From: JAAGZL01 sp964628835
GTDB lineage: Bacteria > Pseudomonadota > Gammaproteobacteria > Chromatiales > Chromatiaceae
Assembly: GCA_964628835.1 (NCBI GenBank)
Contig: CAZVME010000019.1
Location: 1 to 50,521 of the forward strand
Direction: 5' to 3'
Length of the DNA: 50,521 nt
In this document: piece by piece, positions 9,337 through 18,217 of the stretch
How the letters are laid out: the number at the start of each line of letters is the position of its first letter
How positions within the stretch are numbered: the first letter of the stretch is position 1
Program-made: the position numbers and the translations under genes
Notes under the pieces: model-generated
Database searches by the model: none
What the model was told of the DNA's origin: nothing
Seen by the model: the letters and a program-made list of their open reading frames with translations, nothing else

Positions 9337-10665
9337 ATGAAGATTGTTGTTATAAACTACACTGGAGACAGAAATAATTGGGGTTGTCAAACAACAAGCC
9401 AGAATCTACTCTCTTTTCTTAGAACAACATTTGCTCATGTTGATTCATGTGACATCGAAACGATCCCCCTTCCGAGTAAACATCCCGTCGATAAATTGGT
9501 CGAGATGGTTCATGGGAAAAGAATAGAGAGTATTTACAGGAAACATTCGCCGCCCCTATCAGATCTAAAGTTCCTTGAAGGTTTGGTGGAAATGCGATTC
9601 GGGCAGTTTGCAGATATGGCTCAACGCGCCGATATGCTTGTTTTTCAGGGTGAGGGATCTATTGGTCCAGCCAACTACTTTCGTGGTTTACGACTGTTTG
9701 CATTACCTTTTCTGGCAGCCCATTTATGGAAGAAGCCGGTCTACTCAATGAACCAGACTCTATATGCACCAACGCATAAACATGGAAAAATCCTAGCGTC
9801 AATATTTAGCTCGTTCAAAATGGTAGCTGTACGTGAAATGTGCTCGTATCAGTTTGCCAGGAATATTGGTCTTTCTAATACCGTGTTATGCCCGGACATG
9901 GCGTTTGCTGAAGAAAAATACAGTAGGCCGGGCTGTTTAGAAAAACCATACTTTTGTATTGCTGGTTCAGCTGCTGTCAGTATGTTTGATCTTCAGGCAC
10001 TAGAGAAATTGATTTTAAGAATCATTGAATTAACCAGACTTGAACCACTCTTCATATATTCGACTAAACTGGACAAAAAGGTTATTGATAAGCTCTTCCC
10101 GAACTATAGGTCATTTAATTCAACTGTTCATCCCAATGTTTCAGATATCCTTCCAGTATTGAGCTCCGCAAAATTTATGATCGGGGGGCGATATCACACT
10201 GCCATTACTGCTCTCACACAGGGAACCCCTGTGATCCTGCTTCCGGGAAACACCTTCAAATCCGAAGGAATCGGTCCGATGCTTGATATGGGTATCCCTA
10301 TCCATGATGCGGGGGAGATTACCGCTATCGAAAAAGAGGTGGAATGCGTAATCTCAGAAGGAGATTCATTACGAAATAGGATAATAGAGGCGGTAAACAG
10401 GAATAATCAAAAAATTGAATTGATGTCTCAATATATTATTGAACTGACCAATAATACCTCTTCATCTCAACAAAACAGTAACCAAAAATACTCTTCACTT
10501 ACGCCGGATGTATGTGAAGTCATTGATTTTGGCAAGTACCACCAGATCTACAAAAAACAGAACAATAATCTTAAATACCGCTTCAAACTATTCGCTGGCG
10601 CAGCCCTGAAAACATGCATATCAGACTCTACGGATGATGGTTCAATTGAACGCACGTTTATATAA
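9337..10665 (+). CDS. Polysaccharide pyruvyl transferase family protein
   Basis: 442-residue member of the polysaccharide pyruvyl transferase (CsaB/WcaK/EpsI) family, which transfers a ketal pyruvate from phosphoenolpyruvate to a sugar. Features are the N-terminal VVINYTGDRNNWGCQTT, FQGEGSIGP around residue 106, and the C-terminal family signature MIGGRYHTAITALTQGTPVI near 282-301. The last 80 residues (after SQYIIELTNN) are low-complexity and lack a recognised domain. Codon use is notably AT-richer than in the core genes, consistent with horizontal acquisition. Some family members transfer other groups, so pyruvate is the likely but unproved donor. It converges with the minus-strand gene ending at 10767. 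Confidence 0.82.
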   Translation: MKIVVINYTGDRNNWGCQTTSQNLLSFLRTTFAHVDSCDIETIPLPSKHPVDKLVEMVHGKRIESIYRKHSPPLSDLKFLEGLVEMRFGQFADMAQRADMLVFQGEGSIGPANYFRGLRLFALPFLAAHLWKKPVYSMNQTLYAPTHKHGKILASIFSSFKMVAVREMCSYQFARNIGLSNTVLCPDMAFAEEKYSRPGCLEKPYFCIAGSAAVSMFDLQALEKLILRIIELTRLEPLFIYSTKLDKKVIDKLFPNYRSFNSTVHPNVSDILPVLSSAKFMIGGRYHTAITALTQGTPVILLPGNTFKSEGIGPMLDMGIPIHDAGEITAIEKEVECVISEGDSLRNRIIEAVNRNNQKIELMSQYIIELTNNTSSSQQNSNQKYSSLTPDVCEVIDFGKYHQIYKKQNNNLKYRFKLFAGAALKTCISDSTDDGSIERTFI

Positions 10666-10766
10666 TTTGCTGTAACTTAATTTATGACAGTTCTTTATCA
10701 AAAGTCAGTTGGTTTTCTCCATCTTGCATTTTTATCGGGAAATGAAAACTTAACAGGAGGTCACAA

Positions 10767-12023
10767 TCAACTCTTACCAAGAGACAAGCAACTATTCCCC
10801 CTGGCCGCCGTGAACTCATTTAGTTCGGTATCTAATTGTTTTAGTACATCGTTCCATTGGCGCGGGACTTTCTGGTGAATTAACTTCAAGGAGCGATACC
10901 ACCGTCCTCCTGAGCCCTCAATCGGCCAAGCCCAGTAAGATGGTATGGACAGCAGTCCAAAAGTAACTACATCTACAGCAGATGCGATATGCATCACTGA
11001 ATTGTCGATGGTGATCACCACATCCATTTGATTAAGCTGTGACGCAATTTCATGAACAGTGCCAGCCGGCTTGATCATATCAAAACGGATTCTCTCTCCG
11101 AGATACTTTGTGAGAGTCTCTTTTTCAGCTGCTGTAATGCCATGTTGAGCGGAGTAATATTCCAAATCGAAGTCTGCGAGAAACTCTGCGAATTGAACTA
11201 GAGGTATACTCCTATACAGGCCCTGCCTTCTATTTGTGGTTTTCCATGAAATGCCAACTTTAGTCTTGGCGCCAGTATCGGCCGGTAGCACGGACTCTGT
11301 TGAAAGCTCAATAACCTCCGCTGCAATGGTAGAAAAATCTTGCTCAGAGGATACCACATACCTCAGCGTGTCCCGCGCCAGGATATACTGCTGGCACTTC
11401 CCGCGTAAAGAACCCATATCCTCGTTTTTAGCTATCACCAAAGTACCCGGGAAATTAATACTGATAATTTCATACAGCCTTGGATCGACCGCCAGAATAA
11501 GTCGAAGACCAAACTTCCGCTGAAAGGCCTTAACAACTTTACATGCTAGGAGTTCTCCTCCCAGGCTTGAACGAAAGTTGAGCCAAACAAGAACCGGCTG
11601 ATCACCTGAACTACCTTCCTTCCATTGAGTCAGCTTTAGTCCGTTCACAACTTCGTGTGGCTTATTGGAGTTCTTGACAAAAATAGGCGCAGGGGACGAG
11701 TTGGAAAGCATTTTCTCCTGTTCTGGTTTAAAATATGCCCCTGGATAGGCTGGCCACCCACGATCGACAATGCCAAACTTAAAATCAATCCAGTCGGTCA
11801 TCTGTCGCGCCTTTAATGAGTATTTTCCCGGCCCGATCTTTTTATAGTAGTGTCTGGCGCGATCATACATGCCTTCATTAAAATAGGATGCGGCAATTCC
11901 CAGATAGAAATAATTCTCAAACTCAAAACCAAACTGTGACAAAATATTTGTAATAATTTTTAGCAAGGGAGAATTTATAAATCTTTCCCTCAATCCATTA
12001 AAATGTGACTTGAGCCCACTCAC
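10767..12023 (-). CDS. TPR-like protein with glycosyltransferase family 9-like domain
   Basis: 418-residue protein. The first roughly 100 residues contain a TPR-like pair of helices (YFYLGIAASYFNEGMYDRARHYYKKIG). The C-terminal half resembles the heptosyltransferase-like GT9 domain found in TPR fusion proteins: VGISWKT near 255, and MDVVITIDNSVMHIASA followed by PSYWAWPIEG and WYRSLKL near the end. The donor site SxxH-like element is VMHIA. It may be a sugar transferase or a non-catalytic relative; the substrate is unknown. It is downstream of, and in the same direction as, the second A-PCP-TE gene, separated by 107 bp. Confidence 0.62.
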   Translation of the reverse strand: MSGLKSHFNGLRERFINSPLLKIITNILSQFGFEFENYFYLGIAASYFNEGMYDRARHYYKKIGPGKYSLKARQMTDWIDFKFGIVDRGWPAYPGAYFKPEQEKMLSNSSPAPIFVKNSNKPHEVVNGLKLTQWKEGSSGDQPVLVWLNFRSSLGGELLACKVVKAFQRKFGLRLILAVDPRLYEIISINFPGTLVIAKNEDMGSLRGKCQQYILARDTLRYVVSSEQDFSTIAAEVIELSTESVLPADTGAKTKVGISWKTTNRRQGLYRSIPLVQFAEFLADFDLEYYSAQHGITAAEKETLTKYLGERIRFDMIKPAGTVHEIASQLNQMDVVITIDNSVMHIASAVDVVTFGLLSIPSYWAWPIEGSGGRWYRSLKLIHQKVPRQWNDVLKQLDTELNEFTAARGNSCLSLGKS

Positions 12024-12130
12024 AGATCTACTCCTTTAGATTTTATCTGGTACAAGTTAGCTTGTGATCAGTCCCATCTCTTACTCACAATCGATACCAA
12101 AATTGGCGCTCCGATAGTTGAGACCATACC

Positions 12131-14779
12131 TCACTGCTCAACCTCTCCTGTAAATGGATTCGTCTTGATCTTCCGGCCGAAAAGCAGGCGGTCTCGTAGG
12201 CGGCACACTAAATGATAAATAGCAAACAGCCCTGGTATCCGATGCATGAGTCTGATCAGGGTCGATTCGATGGCTGCAGATCGTCCACTTGGTTGGGGAG
12301 TGCCAGCAAGGAACTTCTCAATCGTCTCTGCAAGGTGAGCGGCATTATCTGTTCGAAAAATCTGGCCGTGTCTACCTGGGACCCAAGCTATATCCGGCTT
12401 TCGTGGAAATCTCTTGCTCCATTCTAACCGTTCCCATCCGATGTTGCGAAAGGCGCGTCCTTTACTCTGCTTGCCGAACATGAACATCAGCCTACCTTCA
12501 AAATCGGAAAGAGCGAGATCTGAGTGTTCAAGAAGGCATAGAGCTTCGACCTGTCGACCAGACGCAATGAGGATACGTGCAATTCTGACTGCGATCCAGC
12601 CTCCCTTACAGTTGCCTCCTATCCGGTAAGGTCCATTGGGTGCTGCCGACAGAATCTCATCCGCATAATGCTGTGCAAGCTTCTGAAGCATCTGCTCTGT
12701 TGTTGTAAACAGGCTGCCACCGGAATATAGACCATACAGCGGCTGCTCCGGGTTAAGATGAGGTGCAAGCCCCCCCATCTCCTTCGCAGGGCTGTTGAAG
12801 CACCAAAACAGTGGAGGGCGCTTTCCATCACCATTGACTAGTTTCATGGCAGAGCCGGAGTGAGCAACCGGGATATTCCCCATTGCCATAACGGTGGTAA
12901 GCGAGCGTTTTTCCGTGGTTGTCAGGCGCCCCTCACCTTTCTCTTGCAGCTCATTGGGCTGAATAGCTTCACCTTTATCGACCAAGCGCGCCATTTCACG
13001 GATGGTTGTAATTCCGGTTAGTGCGTTCTGCGGCAATGGTCGACCTAAATCTTCCTCAACGGCGAGATACAGGCGGACACCAGCCAATGAGTCCCCACCT
13101 GCCGCAAAGAAATTGTCATCGAGACCAACTTCAGGGAGGTTGAGTTCAGAAGCCCACAATTTCGCCAATCGCTCTTCCAGTGCGCTTTTGCCATCATCTG
13201 ATGCGCTTGTTGCACCTTCAGTTTTTGATTCTGCTGCTTCAGTCAGCGCCAAACGATCGATCTTGCCAACTGCATTGCGCGGCAACCGCTCTTGTATGAA
13301 CAGTTGGTGCGGAACCTTAAAGGAGGCAAGTCGACTCGAAAGAAATTTCAGGATCTCTCTCTCATTGGTAGAGGCATCAGATCGTAGGACAATGGCGGCA
13401 CCCACATCCTCTCCCAGAGTGCGATGTTTCAATGCGAAGGTAGCTGCTTCATCTACCTCAGGATGTGCAAGCAGTGCATCGTCCACTTCCTGCGGGTTCA
13501 CCTTCTCTCCACCACGGTTAATAATCTGCTTAACGCGCCCGGTAAGGAACAGTTGGCCATCTTCGTCTAGATAGCCGGTATCGCCGGTAACAAACCAGCC
13601 GTTCCGGAATGCCTTAGAATTGGCCTCTGCATCGTTCTCATAACCGGCAAATATGTTGTCACCGCGAACCGCAATCTCACCTGTTTTGCCAGATTCAAGC
13701 TCTGCATTGGCTGGCCCCAGGATGCGTATTTCACTGCCACAAGATGTTCCCACTGCACCAGGTATACGTACCGCAGGTGGAAGTCTGGTCGAGGTGATCA
13801 AAGGACCTGCTTCAGTCATGCCAAAAGTCTGAATCACCGGAACGGTAAACAGGGACTCAACCTCCTGCATTAACCGTGGTGGTAGTGCAGCAGCAACCGA
13901 ACGAATAAGGCGAAGCGTGTTCGGTTGTGTGGCAATACTGTTTCTTTCAGCGTGGAACACCAGCTCCCTGAGCGTGGTTGGAACCCCCTGGAACCAGGTT
14001 GGCTTGGCAGCTGCCAGTAACCGGTAAAACTCAGCTGCTTCAAAGCCTGATGTGGAGATGATCGTCCCACCAGAGGCAAGCGGCGCAAGTAGCAAATCCA
14101 CAAGTCCGCCAATGTGAAACTGCTCCCACATGCAGAGGCAGCGATCACTTGGTTTCAGCCCCATTGACTGGGCCACTTCGCCAGCTGATATGCAGATGTT
14201 TCTATGGGTTAATGGAACGCTTTTTGGATGGCCAGTCGACCCAGAAGTCAGCAGAACCAAAGCGATGTCATCCGGATCGGGAGCAGCAATATGTACCCCT
14301 GCAAAGCCACTGCCATCAAAATCTTGTGTGTGCGCCAGCTTTCCGTGTTTATCCAGCCGAAGTACCTCCAGGCCCAAGCGGCTGGCCACTTCCGGAACGA
14401 GCCCATCGTCATTATGGCCCACCAGTACAAAGTCGACCCTGGTCTTGAGAAAATAATCCTCAAACTCCACTTCGCGATATGATGGGTTAAATGGCAAGGC
14501 CGCAGCAATGCTGCTCACAGCCAAAAGGGCAATGGACATCTCTGGCCCATTAGGTAGGACGATTGCTACACGGGACCGTGTCCCATCTGGGCTCACCCCT
14601 TGGGCATGTAACCCCTGGGCGATCTCTTCCACCCGGTCGCAAAGGGAGAGATAGTTGATTGGCGCCTCATTCGTGCGCTCAATTGCAATCGAATCCGGAA
14701 AAGCATGGGCCTGGTACCGGAGAAGCGATAGAACGTCGGAAAATACCTGCTGGTCCTGCAGATCTTGTGTATCGCTCAC
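12131..14779 (-). CDS. A-PCP-TE protein 2: adenylating enzyme with carrier and cysteine thioesterase-like domain
   Basis: 882-residue paralogue of the protein at 5784-8378, with the same domain order. Adenylation motifs are LLTSGSTGHPKSVPLTH, QTFGMTEAGPL, TGDTGYLDEDG and NAVGKIDR. The carrier motif is DNFFAAGGDSLAGVRLY. The thioesterase-like domain has GGNCKGGW with Cys724 in the nucleophile position and PGRHGQIF for the His. A C-terminal tail of about 60 residues, rich in Leu and Arg, is longer than in the paralogue. It starts at GTG 14779, with gagag upstream, 11 bp after the amidohydrolase stop, so the two form an operon. The adenylation pockets of the two paralogues are very similar, so related substrates are likely. 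The natural substrate is unknown. Confidence 0.85.
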   Translation of the reverse strand: MSDTQDLQDQQVFSDVLSLLRYQAHAFPDSIAIERTNEAPINYLSLCDRVEEIAQGLHAQGVSPDGTRSRVAIVLPNGPEMSIALLAVSSIAAALPFNPSYREVEFEDYFLKTRVDFVLVGHNDDGLVPEVASRLGLEVLRLDKHGKLAHTQDFDGSGFAGVHIAAPDPDDIALVLLTSGSTGHPKSVPLTHRNICISAGEVAQSMGLKPSDRCLCMWEQFHIGGLVDLLLAPLASGGTIISTSGFEAAEFYRLLAAAKPTWFQGVPTTLRELVFHAERNSIATQPNTLRLIRSVAAALPPRLMQEVESLFTVPVIQTFGMTEAGPLITSTRLPPAVRIPGAVGTSCGSEIRILGPANAELESGKTGEIAVRGDNIFAGYENDAEANSKAFRNGWFVTGDTGYLDEDGQLFLTGRVKQIINRGGEKVNPQEVDDALLAHPEVDEAATFALKHRTLGEDVGAAIVLRSDASTNEREILKFLSSRLASFKVPHQLFIQERLPRNAVGKIDRLALTEAAESKTEGATSASDDGKSALEERLAKLWASELNLPEVGLDDNFFAAGGDSLAGVRLYLAVEEDLGRPLPQNALTGITTIREMARLVDKGEAIQPNELQEKGEGRLTTTEKRSLTTVMAMGNIPVAHSGSAMKLVNGDGKRPPLFWCFNSPAKEMGGLAPHLNPEQPLYGLYSGGSLFTTTEQMLQKLAQHYADEILSAAPNGPYRIGGNCKGGWIAVRIARILIASGRQVEALCLLEHSDLALSDFEGRLMFMFGKQSKGRAFRNIGWERLEWSKRFPRKPDIAWVPGRHGQIFRTDNAAHLAETIEKFLAGTPQPSGRSAAIESTLIRLMHRIPGLFAIYHLVCRLRDRLLFGRKIKTNPFTGEVEQ

Positions 14780-14790
14780 TTTTAAACTCT

Positions 14791-15924
14791 CTACCGCTTT
14801 GGTTTGCCATATTTAGAAACAACGCGGGTAACTGTCTCAGCGCTTTCTCGCAGATGCGCACGAATCTTCTCACGGTCGTGTGCGTCGAGAGCGTGGCCTG
14901 CCCCGAGCTTAGCCATAATGTCCAAGTCATAGTATCGCATAGCATTACTAAGGACGAAAATTTCATCAACCAGATCAGTTGTCCCAGCAGGGGAGGTAAT
15001 GTCACAGATATTGTCCGACCCCAATCGAACATGTACACCTGCGGCCAACATATCCAGCACGCGGGCGATGGAATTATATGTCGGTGACATGTAAGGCCGG
15101 ATCTGCTGCATGCTGATAGCTGCTGATGGACAACATATGACCCCGATATTTAGCTCAGTTAGCGACTCTACCAATGCCTCAAACCGGGCTTCATCGTAGG
15201 TGGACGGGGAAATTACATGAACCAGCCATACCTGTGGCTCGTCGCCCCCCTTACAACCCAACCCAAGTTCCCGAACCACTCTTGCAACACACTCGGTTCC
15301 AGCTTCCATCTCATGGTTCTGTTGGTCTACATGGATGTGAAGAGGCTTGCCAAGGCGGGCAGTCAGCAGTAGCATTCGCCGACAATTCTCCTCAAAACCG
15401 ATGTGCTCAGGATAGAATTCGCGGTCATCACGCTCTGGCAAAGTTCCGATAAAGTCCGCAGACGCAGCCACTTCCTCCAGCAGAGCCCACCGACGAGGCT
15501 CATCATCTCTGAATCCCAGCGGGGAATAGGCCGCCACCTGCAGGTCAAGAACCCCAGACCGTCGCTCCTTTATCTGAATAAATCGATCATATGCTTGCCG
15601 ACCAACACAATCATCGGTTACGTCTACCACTGTGTCTGCCCGGGTCGTGCCGGCTTCGATCATTAACTCAACATATCCATCAACACGCTGTTCAAGTAAA
15701 TCAGGATCGTAGCAGCTACTTGCGTGCACCATTGGGATAAGGGAGTGCTTCTTGGAAAGAGATAGGTGGGAGACCCCTTCATCGCCGACGTTGTTAAGTA
15801 GTTTTACAGTTTCGTCGTAAGTTCCAGACCGATCAAGATGAAGATGTGCGTTGAACAAACCACCCAGCAAATGGATCTTTTCTCGCAGATCTGTATAAAA
15901 GGAGGTTGATCGAATATGAGGCAT
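14791..15924 (-). CDS. Cytosine-deaminase-like amidohydrolase, atypical active site
   Basis: 377-residue amidohydrolase-superfamily protein, closest in pattern to cytosine deaminase and N-isopropylammelide hydrolase. Metal ligands are visible: H-x-H in NAHLHLD (His27, His29), His198 in HIHVDQQN, His236 in LVHVISPS and Asp304 in LGSDNICD. The segment DLQVAAYSPLGF and the ADFIGTLPER block also match the family. Two oddities stand out. The catalytic Glu that follows HxD in cytosine deaminase is Gln201 here, and the N-terminal beta-sandwich is almost missing (only about 24 residues precede H-x-H). It may act on a non-pyrimidine amide or cyclic substrate, or have lost deaminase chemistry. Operonic placement before the A-PCP-TE gene suggests it prepares or trims that pathway's acyl substrate, which is inference. 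Confidence 0.78.
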   Translation of the reverse strand: MPHIRSTSFYTDLREKIHLLGGLFNAHLHLDRSGTYDETVKLLNNVGDEGVSHLSLSKKHSLIPMVHASSCYDPDLLEQRVDGYVELMIEAGTTRADTVVDVTDDCVGRQAYDRFIQIKERRSGVLDLQVAAYSPLGFRDDEPRRWALLEEVAASADFIGTLPERDDREFYPEHIGFEENCRRMLLLTARLGKPLHIHVDQQNHEMEAGTECVARVVRELGLGCKGGDEPQVWLVHVISPSTYDEARFEALVESLTELNIGVICCPSAAISMQQIRPYMSPTYNSIARVLDMLAAGVHVRLGSDNICDITSPAGTTDLVDEIFVLSNAMRYYDLDIMAKLGAGHALDAHDREKIRAHLRESAETVTRVVSKYGKPKR

Positions 15925-16099
15925 TTTAATCCCTAATTATGCTACCAGTTCATTACAATTTCTTTTCTGGCTTTCAGTCAGGGCATTCAAACCGATACCT
16001 TCTCTTTTCCGACCTAAGCTATTCGTGAGCAGGAGATTATCAATCAAATTTTGGTAAAGCAAGTGTAAAGATACCACTCTCCCCCACCCTTTGCATGAA

Positions 16100-16390
16100 C
16101 ACAATAACATACGCTTTTTTTATGCTCTTTGCCCATAAATACCACGGCGAACTAACTCGTAGAGCAGGAAATACGTTGCTTAATGGGTGTCTCCAAGCAA
16201 GATATCGCCATCGTTTAGTGTTTCGAGCAAGTGTGCGCGTGCCTTACAGTAGGCTTTCGTATCAGTTTTTCCCGGCTCCAGACCACTAATAACACGCTTG
16301 ATCATGGTTTCATTGGTCACTTGTTGACAGCGGCCACCCGCCGAGAGTAAAACATTGACAGTGTCACTATCGGTGGATATAACGCCGGAT
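16100..16390 (-). pseudogene. IS4-family transposase remnant with internal deletion
   Basis: The minus strand reads VLLSAGGRCQQVTNETMIKR and then TDTKAYCKARAHL, the N-terminal hallmark of IS4-type transposases (AYCKAR-RL). It then jumps to DGDILLGDTH and, after a stop, TYFLLYELVRRGIYGQ, which match the region around the second catalytic Asp (GD-LLGD---YFL-A-L--RG). The first Asp segment between these parts is gone and stops interrupt the frame. It is therefore an internally deleted, inactive insertion sequence upstream of the amidohydrolase. Confidence 0.75.
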
Positions 16391-16394
16391 AAGA

Positions 16395-16604
16395 GGTCGG
16401 TACTGGTGACGCAGGTGTGTTGTGGTGCTGCTGCTATCCAATCTGGAATATGAAGTAGCTGCCGTGATTGGTCGTGAAACGACCCATCAATATCTCAAGA
16501 AGTTGGGAGCCACCCAGATTCTGACCAGGGAGGGGATTAGCACCCAATCCCACCCTCTGGAGTCTTAGTGTTGGGCCGGTGCCGTGGATAGTTGGGTGGT
16601 ACCA
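16395..16604 (+). pseudogene. Fragment of AcuI/YhdH-type acrylyl-CoA reductase (MDR family)
   Basis: From about 16452 one frame reads EYEVAAVIGRETTHQYLKKL and continues GATQILTREG, then PLES, a TAG at 16566-16568, and CWAGAVDSW. This matches the middle of E. coli YhdH/AcuI (V-AV-GRE-TH-YLK-LGA--VL, PLE---WAGA-D). Just upstream, VVLLLSNLEYE in this frame and VLVTQV in another show a frameshift in the cofactor-binding region. Both ends of the gene are missing. It is a relic interrupted by rearrangement, lying directly beside IS4 debris. Confidence 0.75.
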
Positions 16605-16631
16605 ACTATATGCTTACTTGGATTGCTTTAT

Positions 16632-17540
16632 ATGTGTAAAACTAAAACGAAAGAGTGGCGTATTCACATTGGTGCTCATAAAACAGCAACAACTCACATA
16701 CAGGACACACTCGAATCGGTATACCACGAACTTTCGCATGCAGGCATTGGATATATTACTCGGGATAATATTCGAAACATGGGACGTTTCCCTACCTTAA
16801 ATTGGTGGCAGCGCCAACGAATACTACAGAGATATTTTGCAAAGAAGGACCTATATAATCATTGGATCGGTTCATATGAAGGGATGCATGAGACTTTACT
16901 TATCTCAGAGGAGAATATTTTAGGAGGCGTTTCAGGTCTTCTCAAGCCAAAAATATATCCAAATATAGAGAAAAATCTAGCCACCCTCCTTTTATTAAAG
17001 GGAGATAGTAAAATGACTTTATTTATGTCAATACGGTCTTTTGACTCTATTTTGCCATCTGCGTATGCACAGCAAGCAAGAAAGGCAAAGGTGAAGCCGG
17101 GAGGCTTTGATGTAATAAAAAAAAATGCACTAAATAAGCCGCCAACGTGGAGCTCCATAATCAACAGGATTTTAAATCTGGTGGATGCTGATCATCTGAA
17201 AATATGGAAATACGAAGATTATATAAATAATCAGGACTTCTTCCTCTCTTATCTTTGTAAGAATAAGATACCCTCATTTCCACATATTCCTCCTCCGGCA
17301 ACAACCAAGTCACCAAGTGCAGAGGCTATTCGTTTGTTAGAGGAAATATGCCAAAAATTACCACGGCATAAGAGAAAGGAAGAGGCCGTACGGATTTGCT
17401 CTTTAGATAGTAGCAGCAATTCCTTTCAGCCATTTTCAATACATGAGGCTGCAGTTCTTAGGGCGTCTTATGAAGAGGATTTAGCATATATTGAGAAAAA
17501 TTATCCAGACATCTTGGTCGATCTCCCAAATCAGGAATAA
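16632..17540 (+). CDS. Sulfotransferase-like protein
   Basis: 302-residue protein of the sulfotransferase fold. The 5'-phosphosulfate loop is HIGAHKTATTHIQ near residues 12-24, and the 3'-phosphate region is LFMSIRSFDSILPSAYAQQ near 129-147. Later parts are AT-rich and less conserved. ATG 16632 is chosen because an upstream in-frame GTG (16584) would start inside the acuI-like remnant. GGA at 16620-16622 is a weak ribosome-binding site. Base composition differs clearly from the core genes. The acceptor is unknown. It stands alone between two regions of insertion-sequence debris, so its expression is uncertain. Confidence 0.72.
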   Translation: MCKTKTKEWRIHIGAHKTATTHIQDTLESVYHELSHAGIGYITRDNIRNMGRFPTLNWWQRQRILQRYFAKKDLYNHWIGSYEGMHETLLISEENILGGVSGLLKPKIYPNIEKNLATLLLLKGDSKMTLFMSIRSFDSILPSAYAQQARKAKVKPGGFDVIKKNALNKPPTWSSIINRILNLVDADHLKIWKYEDYINNQDFFLSYLCKNKIPSFPHIPPPATTKSPSAEAIRLLEEICQKLPRHKRKEEAVRICSLDSSSNSFQPFSIHEAAVLRASYEEDLAYIEKNYPDILVDLPNQE

Positions 17541-17694
17541 GTTTGGCCTGACTTTGGCAGTATCTACTAACCCAAGTTTCGGAGTTCAAAATTAAAAAAT
17601 CAAATGCTACCCGCAGAGTGCGTAGTATGGTGGAAGCCCCTGGATATTAACGGTCATGCGTGTTTTAGGGCGGGATTCCAAAAATGTATCAAGA

Positions 17695-17830
17695 TCAAAG
17701 GTTCGCTTGAAGTGCATCCATACTGTGTGAATGATTGAATAGTTCTTTTGTGCCTGGATCAGATAGTTTGAACCAATGTTGCGGAAATTGGATGCGAAGC
17801 GCGAACTCTAGCCAAATCGGCTTTCGACTT
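17695..17830 (-). pseudogene. IS5-family transposase N-terminal remnant
   Basis: The minus strand reads LEFALRIQFPQHWFKLSDPG and continues TKELFNHSHSMDALQANL. IS5-type transposases have ML-I-FLQ-WF-LSDP--EEAL-----MR-FAGL at this point, near their N-terminus. The rest of the transposase is not present downstream. This is a decayed fragment with moderate similarity. Confidence 0.6.
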
Positions 17831-18217
17831 GCCCTTTGTCTTCTGAGCCATGTAGTTCTGTTGCTTCCCCGGTACACGTGGCCAATATCTCAGTGGTACA
17901 CCATTTGTGAAATTAATCAGAGTTGCCATAAATATCAACTAATGACATTAGGGGATGTGGCTGATAAATCACGGAATTATTTGAAGATAATGGGGTGGAA
18001 TTGATGCTATTGACTTCGGGCTATGCGGAAACTGTGGAAGATGGTGCCAAATTTTGTGTGGCTGCTCTCAATGCTTGGGTGTAACCAAAAAAACGTGATA
18101 TGGTTCGGCTTGTCTGCACGCAGCGCAGTGGTGTTCCGCCAGAGGTTGGCTGGTCAGGATCACGGATCCATCCAATCCTTAGCTTTACTGTCGGTGTGTC
18201 CCCATGCGGCTACTGAA

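Noticed and set aside
10684..10878. 64-codon plus-strand open frame
   Set aside because: It overlaps the end of the minus-strand TPR/GT9 gene, has no motif and no ribosome-binding site.
12131..14779. A-PCP-TE proteins as part of a peptide-antibiotic NRPS
   Set aside because: No condensation or further modules, no phosphopantetheinyl transferase and no export or resistance genes are nearby. The neighbours are glycan genes.
16095..16289. 64-codon plus-strand open frame
   Set aside because: It is antisense to the IS4 transposase relic, which explains its openness.
16584..16631. Upstream GTG start for the sulfotransferase at 16632
   Set aside because: These codons belong to the acuI/yhdH-like relic (WAGAVDSW), and the sulfotransferase fold begins after ATG 16632.
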